64,000 nt of DNA from Pseudomonas sp. KU43P (GTDB taxonomy: Bacteria > Pseudomonadota > Gammaproteobacteria > Pseudomonadales > Pseudomonadaceae). How positions within the stretch are numbered: position 1 is the stretch's first letter; each line of letters begins with the position of its first letter. Position numbers and translations under genes: made by a program. Shown in pieces: positions 27,820 to 36,396 of this stretch. The stretch is taken from NCBI RefSeq assembly GCF_033095865.1, contig NZ_AP019365.1, positions 3,259,501-3,323,500 on the forward strand, in the 5' to 3' direction. Below the pieces are notes generated by a model that saw nothing but the letters and a program-made list of their open reading frames with translations, was not told where the DNA came from and did no database searches.

Positions 27820-28305
27820 ATGCCTTTTCGAATGCTGCCCCTGTTGTTACTGGCCACCCTTGGCCTGGCGCTGGCCGCCGAGGTCGACTACCCCCTGGAT
27901 GCCCCAGGCCCCGACGGACGCCGGCCGGGCGGCACCCTGACCCAGAGCATGCCGGCGCCCCCCATTGCCAATGACGACAACCGTGACCTCAAGCGTGAGC
28001 GCAACTACCCCGACCAGCCACCGACCATCCCCCACGCCATTCGCGGTTATCAGATCGACATCAATGGCAACAAGTGCCTGAGTTGTCACAGCCGGGCCAA
28101 CAGCGCGAAGAGCCAGGCGACGGCGATCAGTATCACCCACTACATGGACCGCGACGGCCAGGCCCTGGCCGCGGTGTCGCCACGGCGCTACTTCTGCAAC
28201 CAGTGCCATGTGGTGCAAAAGGATGTACAGCCGCTGGTGGGCAATGGTTTCGAGACCATCGACCAGCTGTTGCAAGACGACGCCAACGCCGCGCAGAAAC
28301 CCTGA
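27820..28305 (+). CDS. napB: NapB, diheme c-type cytochrome of periplasmic nitrate reductase
   Basis: A 161-residue periplasmic protein with a signal peptide (LLPLLLLATLGLALA) and two heme-binding motifs, CLSCH and CNQCH. It passes electrons from NapC to NapA. ATG 27820 follows GAGGAGG 11 bp after the napA stop. Confidence 0.95.
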   Translation: MPFRMLPLLLLATLGLALAAEVDYPLDAPGPDGRRPGGTLTQSMPAPPIANDDNRDLKRERNYPDQPPTIPHAIRGYQIDINGNKCLSCHSRANSAKSQATAISITHYMDRDGQALAAVSPRRYFCNQCHVVQKDVQPLVGNGFETIDQLLQDDANAAQKP

Positions 28306-28314
28306 GGAGGCGCC

Positions 28315-28911
28315 ATGAAAGCACTGCTTGCCTTGCTCAAGGACTACTGGGGCATCCTGCGACGCCCCAGTGTGTACTACAGCCTGGGCTTTCTGACCCT
28401 TGGCGGGTTCATTGCCGGGATCATTTTCTGGGGTGGCTTCAACACGGCTCTGGAACTGACCAACACCGAAAAGTTCTGCACCTCGTGCCACGAGATGCGT
28501 GACAACGTGTTCGTCGAGCTGCAGGACACCATCCACTACACCAACCGCTCCGGTGTGCGCGCCAGTTGCCCCGACTGCCATGTGCCCCATGAATGGACGC
28601 ACAAGATCGCGCGCAAGATGCAGGCTTCCAAGGAGGTCTGGGGCAAGCTCTTCGGCACGATCGATACCCGTGAAAAATTCCTCGATCACCGCCGCGAGCT
28701 GGCCGAACACGAATGGGCCCGGCTCAAGGCCAACGACTCGCGCGAGTGCCGCAACTGCCATAACTTCCAGTTCATGGACTTCACCCGCCAGAGCAAACGC
28801 GCTGCGGCCATGCATTCCACTTCGCTGGCCAGTGGCGAGGCTACGTGCATCGATTGCCACAAGGGTATCGCGCACAAGCTGCCGGACATGACTGGGGTGA
28901 AGGGGTGGTAA
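28315..28911 (+). CDS. napC: NapC, tetraheme quinol dehydrogenase
   Basis: A 198-residue NapC/NirT-family protein with one N-terminal membrane anchor (about 22-42) and four CXXCH sites: CTSCH, CPDCH, CRNCH and CIDCH. It oxidises membrane quinol and feeds NapB. GAGGAGG precedes the start 9 bp after napB. It is the last gene of napEDABC; no napF or napGH is present. The region after its stop is repeat-rich, without a clear terminator. Confidence 0.95.
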   Translation: MKALLALLKDYWGILRRPSVYYSLGFLTLGGFIAGIIFWGGFNTALELTNTEKFCTSCHEMRDNVFVELQDTIHYTNRSGVRASCPDCHVPHEWTHKIARKMQASKEVWGKLFGTIDTREKFLDHRRELAEHEWARLKANDSRECRNCHNFQFMDFTRQSKRAAAMHSTSLASGEATCIDCHKGIAHKLPDMTGVKGW

Positions 28912-28960
28912 CTTCTTTCAAGTTCGGATATGCGTGGTTACATCAGCACTATCGCGTGAG

Positions 28961-29014
28961 CTTTTGGCTTTTGGCTTTTGGCTTTTGGCTTTTGGCTTTT
29001 GGCTTTTGGCTTTT
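28961..29014. repeat. Tandem heptanucleotide repeat (CTTTTGG)n
   Basis: Seven perfect head-to-tail copies of CTTTTGG plus a partial copy, 54 bp in all, 50 bp after napC. Shorter degenerate relatives (CTTTTGC/CTTTTAG) recur at about 29411-29443 and 31282-31303, always beside the palindromic modules of this region. Confidence 0.85.
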
Positions 29015-29023
29015 AAAACGAGT

Positions 29024-29107
29024 GAATATCCATTTGCCAAGGTGGCGCACAATCACCCTTCCGCCCTTACGGCGGCTTACTTTTTGTCTTGGCAAAAAGT
29101 AAGCAAA
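29024..29107. repeat. Left copy of an outer inverted repeat flanking the IS481 element
   Basis: Contains ATATCCATTTGCCAAGG, then CTTCCGCCCTTACGGCGG and an AAAAGTAA-type tail. The same blocks occur in inverse order and orientation at 30951-31053. No coding potential; the stretch from napC to the IS holds only such repeats. Confidence 0.7.
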
Positions 29108-29115
29108 AACCGCCC

Positions 29116-29646
29116 GCTCCCATCATCCGGCCCCTACGCTTCGCTTCGGGGTCCCCTCTCTCCGGTCATGCTCCCGGGAGTACGCGCTGCAGGCCCCATC
29201 CATGGGGCCTCAGCGCTCGACGGGCATCCATGCCCGTCGCCTCCCTCCGCATGACCTCCGTTCGGCCTCCTGAAGTCGCAATCTGCTGCGTCTGGACTAC
29301 CGCGCATCAAGAGCAAAAGCAGAAGCAAGAGCAGAAGTAGAGCGACGGACAAAGGGTTGGGCTCGCTTCAGATACTTCAAATCATTTCGAATGGCTCAGT
29401 TCCGCTTTACCGCTTTTAGCCCTGGCTTTTGCTTTTGCTTTTAGCGCGCGATACCCCAGGCGCCGCAGATTGCGACTTCAGGAGGCCGAGTGGAGGTGAC
29501 TGGAGGGGGCCGGTGCGCAGCACCCTTCGGCGTCAGCCGAAGCGCGAGATGTAGACTTGCGTAGCAAGTCGTAGGCCGCGGAGCCCCCGGAAGGCACCGG
29601 AGCGAGGGGACCCCGGAGCGTAGCGCAGGGGCCGTATGATGGGAGC
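29116..29646. repeat. Long inverted repeat with conserved ends and unlike cores
   Basis: The arms are about 29116-29310 and 29433-29646. The outer 50 bp of each arm are nearly identical (GCTCCCATCAT, CGGCCCCT, CGGGGTCCCCT, CTCCGGT), and so are the inner 30 bp (GGCCTCCTGAAGTCGCAATC, then TGCGGCG or TGCTGCG). The roughly 90-bp cores between these ends are unrelated; the right-arm core has its own small hairpins (GACTTGC-GTA-GCAAGTC). About 120 bp of A/G-rich sequence separates the arms. The right arm ends 2 bp before the IS481 element. Confidence 0.7.
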
Positions 29647-29648
29647 CA

Positions 29649-30949
29649 TGTACGGGTCACCCTCATGGGTTACAGAAAAGTACACTCACATAGGTAACAC
29701 CTTGAGTGTCACATAGCCGTCGATAGCATCTCGCTCATCGATACGACCGAGGATGATTGGACCGAAAATGACATCCCACGCCCCATCGCCGATCAGCTCC
29801 AGCCCAATGAGCTGATGCTTGAGCACATAGCCAACATAAATCCTCAAACCCCGCCGATTCAAGATGCCACAGCTGTCCGCTGGGTAGCATTCAATGTGAC
29901 TTGGATAGGCCATTTCAGGCAATTTTTCAGGATACGGGCGCGGTGAGGGCATATAGCAGGATGCAGGCGTTTTCTGTTTCAGCGCTTCGTGCAAACGCTC
30001 GTGATTGTAATGCTGCACGAATCGATCAAAGTGCTGCTGTTGAGCTTCCCATGCTACCGCTGGTGGCGCTGGAAGAGTGCTCTTAAGAGTTCGATGCATA
30101 CGTTCATGCCGACCATTTTGCTCAGGCCTGCCGGGTGCGATTCGTTCAGGAATGATGCCTAGGCGCAGCCACCAGATAGATAACTGGGAAAGGCCTGCAC
30201 GCCCTTTGCTGGCAAACGGTACGCCATTGTCGGTTCGAATACGCTCGGGTAAGCCATTTTCACGGAACACCTTGGTAAATACCGCCTGAGTTTCCTGAAA
30301 GTTGGTGTTGGGCATGCTGTGGCACGCGAGCAAGAAGCGGCTGGCGTGGTCCATGATCGTCAGCGGATAGCACCACACTCCAGCACCCGTCAGATATTGC
30401 CCCTTGTAGTCGGCGCTAAAGAGCTGGTTGGGCGTCTCTGCTTTCTCAAGGGGCTTGGGGTAAACCGCCACTCGCTGACGCAGGCGGCGCGGCTTTACGA
30501 GTTCTGCTTGCTTCAGGACGTTGTAGATCGTCGTCTTCGACGGGGGCACCTGATCTGGAAATCGTACCTGTAAAGCAGCCTGGATTTTCTTGGGCCCAGG
30601 TTCTGTCTCACCCCGGCCACGCAGCTCAATGATTGCCTCACGGACGGTATGAGGGATGCCGCCGTCTTGAGTCAATCGGCGACGGCTGTGCTCCTCCAGC
30701 CCTGCCGGGCCTTCCTTTTCATACCGCTCGATCCACTTGTAGCCGGTCTTCCGGCTTATTTCATAAGCCTGGCACAGGGCGCTGAAGCTGGGCGGCCCCT
30801 TGAGATAGTCAGCGATGAAAAGCAATTTCAGGTCCATAGGTGTTAGCTCTCGCCAAGGCATGGTCAGATCCTCGAAAACCGACCTTGCCAGTTAAAAACT
30901 GTCACCTATGTGAGTGAACTGATTTGTAACCCATGTGGGTGAGTCATAC
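29649..30949 (-). mobile_element. IS481-family insertion sequence
   Basis: About 1.3 kb with one transposase gene, bordered by long related ends. The left end reads TCACCCTCATGGGTTACA, and the right end, on the opposite strand, TCACCCACATGGGTTACA. Inside both lies a second shared block, CACTCACATAGGT. The exact outer base and the target duplication are uncertain to a few bases. Confidence 0.8.
29686..30861 (-). CDS. IS481-family transposase
   Basis: A 391-residue intact transposase. The N-terminal HTH domain (FSALCQAYEISRKTGYKWIE) is followed by an integrase-core rve domain with the DDE triad in FSADYKGQY, RTDNGVPF and RPEQNGRHER, and a C-terminal beta-rich region. Length and motifs suggest it could be active. 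The start at 30861 has GAGGAT upstream, and the coding region fills the element between the terminal repeats. Confidence 0.93.
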   Translation of the reverse strand: MPWRELTPMDLKLLFIADYLKGPPSFSALCQAYEISRKTGYKWIERYEKEGPAGLEEHSRRRLTQDGGIPHTVREAIIELRGRGETEPGPKKIQAALQVRFPDQVPPSKTTIYNVLKQAELVKPRRLRQRVAVYPKPLEKAETPNQLFSADYKGQYLTGAGVWCYPLTIMDHASRFLLACHSMPNTNFQETQAVFTKVFRENGLPERIRTDNGVPFASKGRAGLSQLSIWWLRLGIIPERIAPGRPEQNGRHERMHRTLKSTLPAPPAVAWEAQQQHFDRFVQHYNHERLHEALKQKTPASCYMPSPRPYPEKLPEMAYPSHIECYPADSCGILNRRGLRIYVGYVLKHQLIGLELIGDGAWDVIFGPIILGRIDERDAIDGYVTLKVLPM

Positions 30950-30950
30950 C

Positions 30951-31053
30951 GCCAGCCCTTTTTGGTTACTTTTTGGGGCGTTTGCCAAAAAGTGACCCGC
31001 CGTAAGGGCGGAAAGGTGAATGAGCGTCTCCTTGGCAAATGGATATGCCCGAG
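30951..31053. repeat. Right copy of the outer inverted repeat
   Basis: Holds TTTGCCAAAAAGTGACCC, CGCCGTAAGGGCGG and CCTTGGCAAATGGATAT, the inverse of blocks at 29024-29107. The IS481 element and the inner inverted module sit between the two copies. Confidence 0.7.
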
Positions 31054-31158
31054 TGCATCAAGACCACCGCATGAGCTTTAACCTTTCGCCGTTTCGGGGC
31101 TTTCGGGGGCTGTGGCTTTCAGATCAGGTGAATATCCAATCGCCGCAGCAGCGCTGAT

Positions 31159-31227
31159 TCACCTTTCCGCCCTTACGGCGGGTGGCCCTGTCCCGTGACA
31201 ACGGACGCCGTAAGGGCGGAAAGGTGA
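31159..31227. repeat. Perfect 22-bp inverted repeat in the intergenic mosaic
   Basis: The arms 31159-31180 and 31206-31227 are exact complements built on CTTTCCGCCCTTACGGCG, with a 25-nt spacer. The same core appears once in each outer repeat. About 25 bp later, 31250-31297 directly repeats the start of the mosaic at 28926-28977 (GGATAT...CGTGAGCTTTTGG). No gene is seen between 30950 and 31384. Confidence 0.8.
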
Positions 31228-31384
31228 GTATGGCTCGCTGTTGATTTCGGATATACACGCGTACGTCAGAACCATCACGTGAGCTTTTGGCTTTTAGCTT
31301 TAGGCTTAGAAATCGCCAATTCAAACACTCAGTCCTGCTATAAACATTTGAGCAAACACTGCTAACGATACTGAGGCCCGAATA

Positions 31385-31885
31385 ATGATTACCACCGCCA
31401 TGCAGATCCGTATCGTCGAATTCGCCGAAACCCGCCTGGCAGCACTCGAACATCAGGGCGCACCCGGCCTGCTCGGCGAAAGCGTCGAGCGCTTTCGTCA
31501 ATGGCGCATGCAAAGTGGCCAGTCGCCTGTGGCCAGCAGCCGCACGTTCGGCATTCCTTACGGCAACCCCGATACCACGCCCAGCGAGGATTTTCGCTTC
31601 GCCATTTGCGGCGAGCTAGATGAAGCGCTGCGGCCCAATGCTTTCGGCGTACAGGAAAAGACCATCCCGGCTGGGCGGTGTGCAGTGGTTCGCCATGTGG
31701 GCTCGCCTGACTACATCGGCGAATCCATCTACCCGCTCTACCGTGACTGGCTGCCTTCGAGCGGCGAGGAGCTACGCGACCATCCTCTGTTCTTCCATTA
31801 CCTGAGCGTGCATCCCGAAACGCCGCTGGATCAGTGGCAGACGGATATCTACGTTCCGCTCAAAGCCGCCGCAACCACCCGATAA
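31385..31885 (+). CDS. GyrI-like / AraC effector-binding-domain protein
   Basis: A 166-residue stand-alone GyrI-like (SbmC/AraC_E_bind) domain: MQIRIVEFAETRLAALEHQG at the start, FRFAICGELDE in the middle, IPAGRCAVVRHVGSPD and a C-terminal DIYVPLK. Such domains bind small cationic or amphipathic ligands; SbmC relatives protect gyrase. The start could be ATG 31385 or 31400. The last 26 bp overlap the convergent LuxR gene, so the two transcripts are antisense at their ends. Confidence 0.82.
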   Translation: MITTAMQIRIVEFAETRLAALEHQGAPGLLGESVERFRQWRMQSGQSPVASSRTFGIPYGNPDTTPSEDFRFAICGELDEALRPNAFGVQEKTIPAGRCAVVRHVGSPDYIGESIYPLYRDWLPSSGEELRDHPLFFHYLSVHPETPLDQWQTDIYVPLKAAATTR

Positions 31886-32675
31886 ACTGGGCAAACAACT
31901 CCGATTGCGAGTTGATCTCCAGCTTCAGGTACAGGTTCTTGCGGTGCATGCGCACCGTCTCCGGTGAAATCCCCAGCTCATGGGCTGTGGATTTCACTGA
32001 GTGGCCCTGCAGCACCATCTGCGCCACTTCCCGTTCGCGCTGGGTCAGCACATCGCAACCGAAGCTGTCGAACGCCGCCTGTACACTGCCCTTGCCGTCC
32101 GGTGCCTGCGTCAACCCATGCTGGGCGAAGCGCGTCAGCAGCTCGCGCACCATCGGCTCCACCGCCTGCAGCAGATGCAGTTGCTCCACACCCAGCCGCG
32201 CGCCGCTGCAACCCTGGAACAGGCTCACCGAGATTTTGCTGTCGTTGCCCAGGTCGACGATGAAATAGCTGTCCTCGCTGCACCCGGTACCCAGGTAATA
32301 GGCCTTGTAGTAGTCGCTGTCGAAGAAGTTGTCGGGGGCGATGTCTTCCAGGTGGTAGAAGCCCTGGGCGAGGCCCTTCTCCACTGCCAGGCAGAACGGA
32401 TCGAGCAGGTAGCCGGCGGCGAAATAACGCTCCAGCACCGCCTCGTGGTAGCGGTCCGGTATGCCCTGCTGGTAAAGCAGCTGCGGCGGCTGGCCCTTGC
32501 GTTCGAGGCTGATCAGCATCGACTCGGCGCCCACCAGCTGGCTGATCGCCGCCGCCAGCCAGGCCAGCGCGTCCGGGCCCTCGCTGTGGGCGAAGGCCTG
32601 TTGAAGGGCGCTGTGCCATTGCTGCAGGGCATGAAACGGCAGGCTTATTGTGGTGTTTTCATGTGCTCGGCTCAT
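31860..32675 (-). CDS. LuxR-family transcriptional regulator
   Basis: About 271 residues. The N-terminal 190 residues are an unassigned sensory region, and the C-terminal GerE HTH (about 205-265) reads DVLTQREREVAQMVLQGHSV and ELGISPETVRMHRKNLYLKL. ATG 32675 is preferred; an in-frame ATG at 32732 overlaps the aminotransferase stop (ATGA) and would add a 19-residue basic tail. It lies directly downstream of the polyamine-type aminotransferase and binding-protein genes on the same strand and probably regulates them. Confidence 0.85.
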   Translation of the reverse strand: MSRAHENTTISLPFHALQQWHSALQQAFAHSEGPDALAWLAAAISQLVGAESMLISLERKGQPPQLLYQQGIPDRYHEAVLERYFAAGYLLDPFCLAVEKGLAQGFYHLEDIAPDNFFDSDYYKAYYLGTGCSEDSYFIVDLGNDSKISVSLFQGCSGARLGVEQLHLLQAVEPMVRELLTRFAQHGLTQAPDGKGSVQAAFDSFGCDVLTQREREVAQMVLQGHSVKSTAHELGISPETVRMHRKNLYLKLEINSQSELFAQFIGWLRRL

Positions 32676-32728
32676 GCCCCGCAGTCTACCGGCCGGGGCA
32701 TGCGCGCGCACCTTTGCGTGCAGGTGAG

Positions 32729-34147
32729 TCATTGGCCGTGGTACAGGCCCTGCTCGGTCAGCTCACGCGCGGCATCGAGGATGCAGCTGCGCAGGGTGTC
32801 GACGATCTGGTCCACCTGGGCATGGGTGATGATCAGCGGCGGCGACATCACGTTCAGGTGCATGATCGGGCGCACCAGCAAGCCCTTGGCCTGGGCGCGC
32901 ACGTGGATGCGTTCGCCAATGTTCACCGCGTCGGGGAACAGGGCCTTGGTCTGCTTGTCGGCCACGAACTCGACGCAGGCCATCAGCTTCATGCAGCGCA
33001 CCTCGCCTACCAGCGGCAGGCCCGCAAGCGTCTGCAGGCGCTGTTCCAGATAGCTGCCGACGTCGTTCACATGGGCCAGCAAGTTTTCCCGTTCGATGAT
33101 CTCGATGTTCTTCAGCGCCGCCACGCAGCACACTGGGTGGCCGCTGTAGGTGAAACCGTGAGTGAAGCAGCGGCCCTTGCCCGGTTCGGCGATCACTTTC
33201 CAGATGCGGTCCGAGAAGATGCACGCTCCCAGCGGCAGGTAGGCCGAGGTCAGGCCCTTGGCGGTGGTGATGATGTCCGGAGTGACGCCGAACAGCGCCT
33301 CGGAGGCGAAGAAGGTGCCCAGCCGGCCGAACGAGGTCACCACCTCATCGGCGACGAACAGGATGTCGTAGGTCTGGCACACCTGCCACATACGCTGGAA
33401 GTAGCCCTTGGGCGGGATGATCACGCCACCCGAACCCATGATCGGCTCAGCGAAGAAGGCAGCGACGTTGTCTGCGCCCAGGGAGAGGATCTTGTCTTCG
33501 AACTCGGCCACCAGAAAGTCGAGGAATTCGGCCTCGTCCATGTCATCCCCGGCCCGGTAGAAGTTGGGATTGGATACGTGGTGGATCAGGTCGTGGGCGT
33601 AGTCGAACTCCGGTACCCGGTCGGCCGCCTTGTTGCCGATCGACATGGTCAGGCAGGTGGAACCATGGTAGGCGTTGTAGCGGGCGATCACGTGTTTCTT
33701 GTGCGGTTTGCCGCGGCAGTTCTGGTAGTACTGGATCAACCGGTAGGCGGTATCCACGGCGGTGGAGCCGCCGGTGGTGAGAAACACATGATCGAGGTCA
33801 CCCGGCGCCAGGCTTGCGAGTTTTTCGCAGAGCTCGATGGCTTTCGGGTTGGCCATGTCGGAGAACGGGTTGGAATAGGCCAGCTGGCGAACCTGGTCGG
33901 CGATGGCCAGGGCCATTTCCTCGCGGCCCAGGCCGATGTTGGTGCACCACATCCCGCCAACGGCATCGAGGAAGCGGTTGCCTTCGGTGTCGTAGATGTA
34001 GGCGCCTTCGCCAGCTTCGATGTTCAGTGCGCCCTGCTCGGCGTGCTCGTCGAACACATGGTAGCCGTGCATGTAGTGGGCCTTGTCGGCCTCGACCAGC
34101 AGGTCGTTGCGTGGGGCGGCGGCCAGCTTGCGATTCGGGGTAGCCAT
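32729..34147 (-). CDS. Class-III PLP-dependent aminotransferase (polyamine/omega-amino type)
   Basis: A 472-residue omega-aminotransferase. Landmarks are GGMWCTNIGLGR, TTGGSTAVDTAYRLIQ, YHGSTCLTMSIG, FVADEVVTSFGRLG (PLP aspartate) and TTAKGLTSAYLPLGA (Schiff-base lysine). The overall pattern matches pseudomonad aminotransferases using putrescine, beta-alanine or related amines with pyruvate (SpuC-like). It follows the PotF-like binding-protein gene by 36 bp and precedes the LuxR regulator. A polyamine or diamine substrate is inferred from this context rather than proven. Confidence 0.88.
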   Translation of the reverse strand: MATPNRKLAAAPRNDLLVEADKAHYMHGYHVFDEHAEQGALNIEAGEGAYIYDTEGNRFLDAVGGMWCTNIGLGREEMALAIADQVRQLAYSNPFSDMANPKAIELCEKLASLAPGDLDHVFLTTGGSTAVDTAYRLIQYYQNCRGKPHKKHVIARYNAYHGSTCLTMSIGNKAADRVPEFDYAHDLIHHVSNPNFYRAGDDMDEAEFLDFLVAEFEDKILSLGADNVAAFFAEPIMGSGGVIIPPKGYFQRMWQVCQTYDILFVADEVVTSFGRLGTFFASEALFGVTPDIITTAKGLTSAYLPLGACIFSDRIWKVIAEPGKGRCFTHGFTYSGHPVCCVAALKNIEIIERENLLAHVNDVGSYLEQRLQTLAGLPLVGEVRCMKLMACVEFVADKQTKALFPDAVNIGERIHVRAQAKGLLVRPIMHLNVMSPPLIITHAQVDQIVDTLRSCILDAARELTEQGLYHGQ

Positions 34148-34183
34148 AAGCTTTTCCTTGTCGGATCGGTACGGTGAAAGGTG

Positions 34184-35287
34184 TCAGATGCCGGTCTTGA
34201 CCGTGCTCCAGACCCGGGTAATGGCGCGCATGGCCTGCGGGTCCTGGGATTTCTGGGTGAACAGCCGCTCACGGGTGTGGTCGTCGGGGTAGATCGCCGG
34301 GTCGTTGCGGATGTCGGCCTGCACCAGCGGCGTAGCGGCGGCGTTGCTGTTGGCGTAGTGGATGTAGTTGGTCACCTCGGCCATGGTTCGGGGCTGCAGC
34401 AGGTACTCGATGAAGCGGTGGGCGTTGGCCACGTGGGGTGCGTCGTTGGGCAGGTAGAGGCTGTCGAACCAGATCAGCGAGCCTTCCTTGGGAATGAAGA
34501 ACGCCAGGTTGATGTCCTTCTTCGCTTCCACGGCGCGGGCTTGGGCGGTGGCGTAGTCACCGGACCAGGTCAGGGCCATGCACACGTCACCGTTGGGCAG
34601 GCTGGTGAGGTAGTTCACCGAGTCGAATTTCTTGATGTACGGGCGCACGCCCATGAGCACGTCCTGGGCGGCCTTGAGGTCGGCCGGTTTGGCGCTTTGC
34701 GGGTCCTTGCCGAGGTACTTGAGCGCCAGCGGGATCACTTCGCTGGGTGCGTCCATGATGGTCACGCCGCAGTCGGCGAAGCGCGAAACGATCTTGGGGT
34801 CGAACAGCATGGCCAGAGAGCCGATGGGCGCATCGGGCATGCGCTGCCTGATCTTGTCGACGTTGTAGGTGATACCCGAGCTGCCCCAGGTGTAGGGCGC
34901 CGAGTACACCATGCCGGGGTCGAAGGCCTGCATGTGCTGCACCACCTGCGGGTCGAGGTTGGCCCAGCTGGGCAGCTTGGACTTGTCCAGCGGCTGGAAC
35001 ACCTTGGCCTTGATCAGTGGCGGCACCAGGGAAGCATTGAGCATCACCAGGTCGTAGCCGGAGCGGCCGGTGAGGAGTTTGGTCTGGACCGTTTCGTAGC
35101 CGTCGAAGGTGTCATATATCACCTTGATGCCGGTTTGCTTTTCAAAATCGGCGAGGGTGTTTTCGCCGATGTAGTCGGTCCAGTTGTACAACCTGAGCGT
35201 GTTGCTGGTATCTGCCTCCCCGGCCAGGGCAGCCGTGGCGGTGCAGCACATCAACAGACTGGAAATCACCTTCAATGCCTTGCGCAT
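34184..35287 (-). CDS. Polyamine ABC transporter substrate-binding protein (PotF-like)
   Basis: A 367-residue periplasmic protein with a signal peptide (MRKALKVISSLLMCCTATAALAG) and the PotD/PotF fold: LRLYNWTDYIGE at the mature start, SGYDLVMLNASLVPPL, YTWGSSGITYN, and a LTWSGDYATA ligand-site segment. No permease or ATPase gene accompanies it, so it must use a system elsewhere or serve as a sensor. It heads a probable three-gene unit with the aminotransferase and the LuxR regulator. Confidence 0.9.
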   Translation of the reverse strand: MRKALKVISSLLMCCTATAALAGEADTSNTLRLYNWTDYIGENTLADFEKQTGIKVIYDTFDGYETVQTKLLTGRSGYDLVMLNASLVPPLIKAKVFQPLDKSKLPSWANLDPQVVQHMQAFDPGMVYSAPYTWGSSGITYNVDKIRQRMPDAPIGSLAMLFDPKIVSRFADCGVTIMDAPSEVIPLALKYLGKDPQSAKPADLKAAQDVLMGVRPYIKKFDSVNYLTSLPNGDVCMALTWSGDYATAQARAVEAKKDINLAFFIPKEGSLIWFDSLYLPNDAPHVANAHRFIEYLLQPRTMAEVTNYIHYANSNAAATPLVQADIRNDPAIYPDDHTRERLFTQKSQDPQAMRAITRVWSTVKTGI

Positions 35288-35387
35288 AGCAACTCCATCG
35301 TGTGATCAGGATCGGCTCGGGCGAGCTGATGGAGCCACTATCCGGGGGAATCTGCTACGGGGCCATAACCCGAATGGGTGGGGTCAG

Positions 35388-36269
35388 TCAGCAACCGCCC
35401 TCCAGCTCTTCTCGCACCCTGTCGAAGAAGGTCGTCAGGATGCGCCGCGAGCTCTGCGCGCGCAGGCACACCAAGGTCTCGGTAAAACGGTGCCGGCTGT
35501 CGTCGATCGGCAGGCCGCGCAGACGTGAGTCCGAGCCCAGTTCGGCCGCCGACACCACGCCCACTCCCATGCCGATCGCCACGGCTTCGCGCGCGGCTTC
35601 ACGCCCCTCGACCTCGATGGCCTTGCGGATGCGCAACCCAGCCGCTGCCATTTCCTCTTCCAGGGAAAGTCGCGTCACCGACCCCTGCTCGCGCAACACC
35701 AGCGGTTCATTGGCCAGGTCGGCGAGGCAGACCGATTCCCTTTGTGCCCAAGGGTGGTCATGGGCGACGAAAGCCAGCATCGGGTCGCTTCGAAGCGGCA
35801 GGGTCATCAAGCGCTCGTCTTCGATGCTGCGCCCCAGCAGCGCGATGTCCGTCTGGTAGCCGAACAAGCGCTCCAGCACTTCATCGGTATTGCCAGTCTC
35901 GATCTTCACGTCGACCCCAGGGTAGCGGGCGCAGAATCGAGCGACGTAGGGCAGCACATGCACCGGCGCGTCCACCGCCAGGTTCAGCGTCCCGGTGGAC
36001 AGTGTGCGGTAGTCCATCAGCATGTCGTGAGCATCGGCACTGATATCGAACAGGCGCTGGGTCATGCCGAACAACCGCTCACCCACCTCGGTGAGCCGCA
36101 CCTGGCGCTTCTCGCGCAGAAACAGCATGACCCCGTAGTAATCCTCGAGTTTGCGCACCTGATCGGACACTGCCGGTTGAGAAAGGCAGAGCTGCTGCGC
36201 CGCGCGGGTAAAGCCTCCATTCAGGGCCACGGCATGGAAAGCCTTGAGTTGTGTGTGTGAGATCGCCAT
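35388..36269 (-). CDS. LysR-family regulator of the aminoethylphosphonate locus
   Basis: A 293-residue LysR protein of the CysB/CbbR-like branch. HTH: TQLKAFHAVALNGGFTRAAQ and CLSQPAVSDQVRKLEDYYGV; the effector domain follows. ATG 36269 has GGAGG 7 nt upstream and begins exactly at the HTH; the frame is open for 73 more codons without a site. It is divergent from the FAD oxidoreductase and phnW, as in LysR-controlled 2-AEP operons. Its likely target is the motif repeated at 36309 and 37830. Confidence 0.9.
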   Translation of the reverse strand: MAISHTQLKAFHAVALNGGFTRAAQQLCLSQPAVSDQVRKLEDYYGVMLFLREKRQVRLTEVGERLFGMTQRLFDISADAHDMLMDYRTLSTGTLNLAVDAPVHVLPYVARFCARYPGVDVKIETGNTDEVLERLFGYQTDIALLGRSIEDERLMTLPLRSDPMLAFVAHDHPWAQRESVCLADLANEPLVLREQGSVTRLSLEEEMAAAGLRIRKAIEVEGREAAREAVAIGMGVGVVSAAELGSDSRLRGLPIDDSRHRFTETLVCLRAQSSRRILTTFFDRVREELEGGC

Positions 36270-36308
36270 CGTGCCGCCTCCATAGGAATGGCCTATGCAT
36301 GCATACGT

Positions 36309-36326
36309 TAAATCGATTTTATTTAT
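36309..36326. promoter_or_regulatory. Putative operator, copy 1 (LysR / FAD oxidoreductase gap)
   Basis: TAAATCGATTTTATTTAT, identical at 17 of 18 bases to the motif at 37830-37847. It lies 39 bp from the LysR start and about 70 bp before the FAD gene. Its core AAATCGATTT is a palindrome. Confidence 0.55.
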
Positions 36327-36396
36327 GGACATTGCACTGCAAGGATGTTTTTCGCAAGGCGCCACGCCTGGATTGCGCCCTTTCTGGAGACACTCG

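Noticed and set aside
31860..36269. A quorum-sensing circuit between the LuxR regulator at 31860 and the CqsA-like synthase
   Set aside because: The LuxR protein lacks a recognisable AHL-binding pattern, is 29 kb away, and sits in a polyamine-type gene group; CqsA signals are normally read by a histidine kinase.
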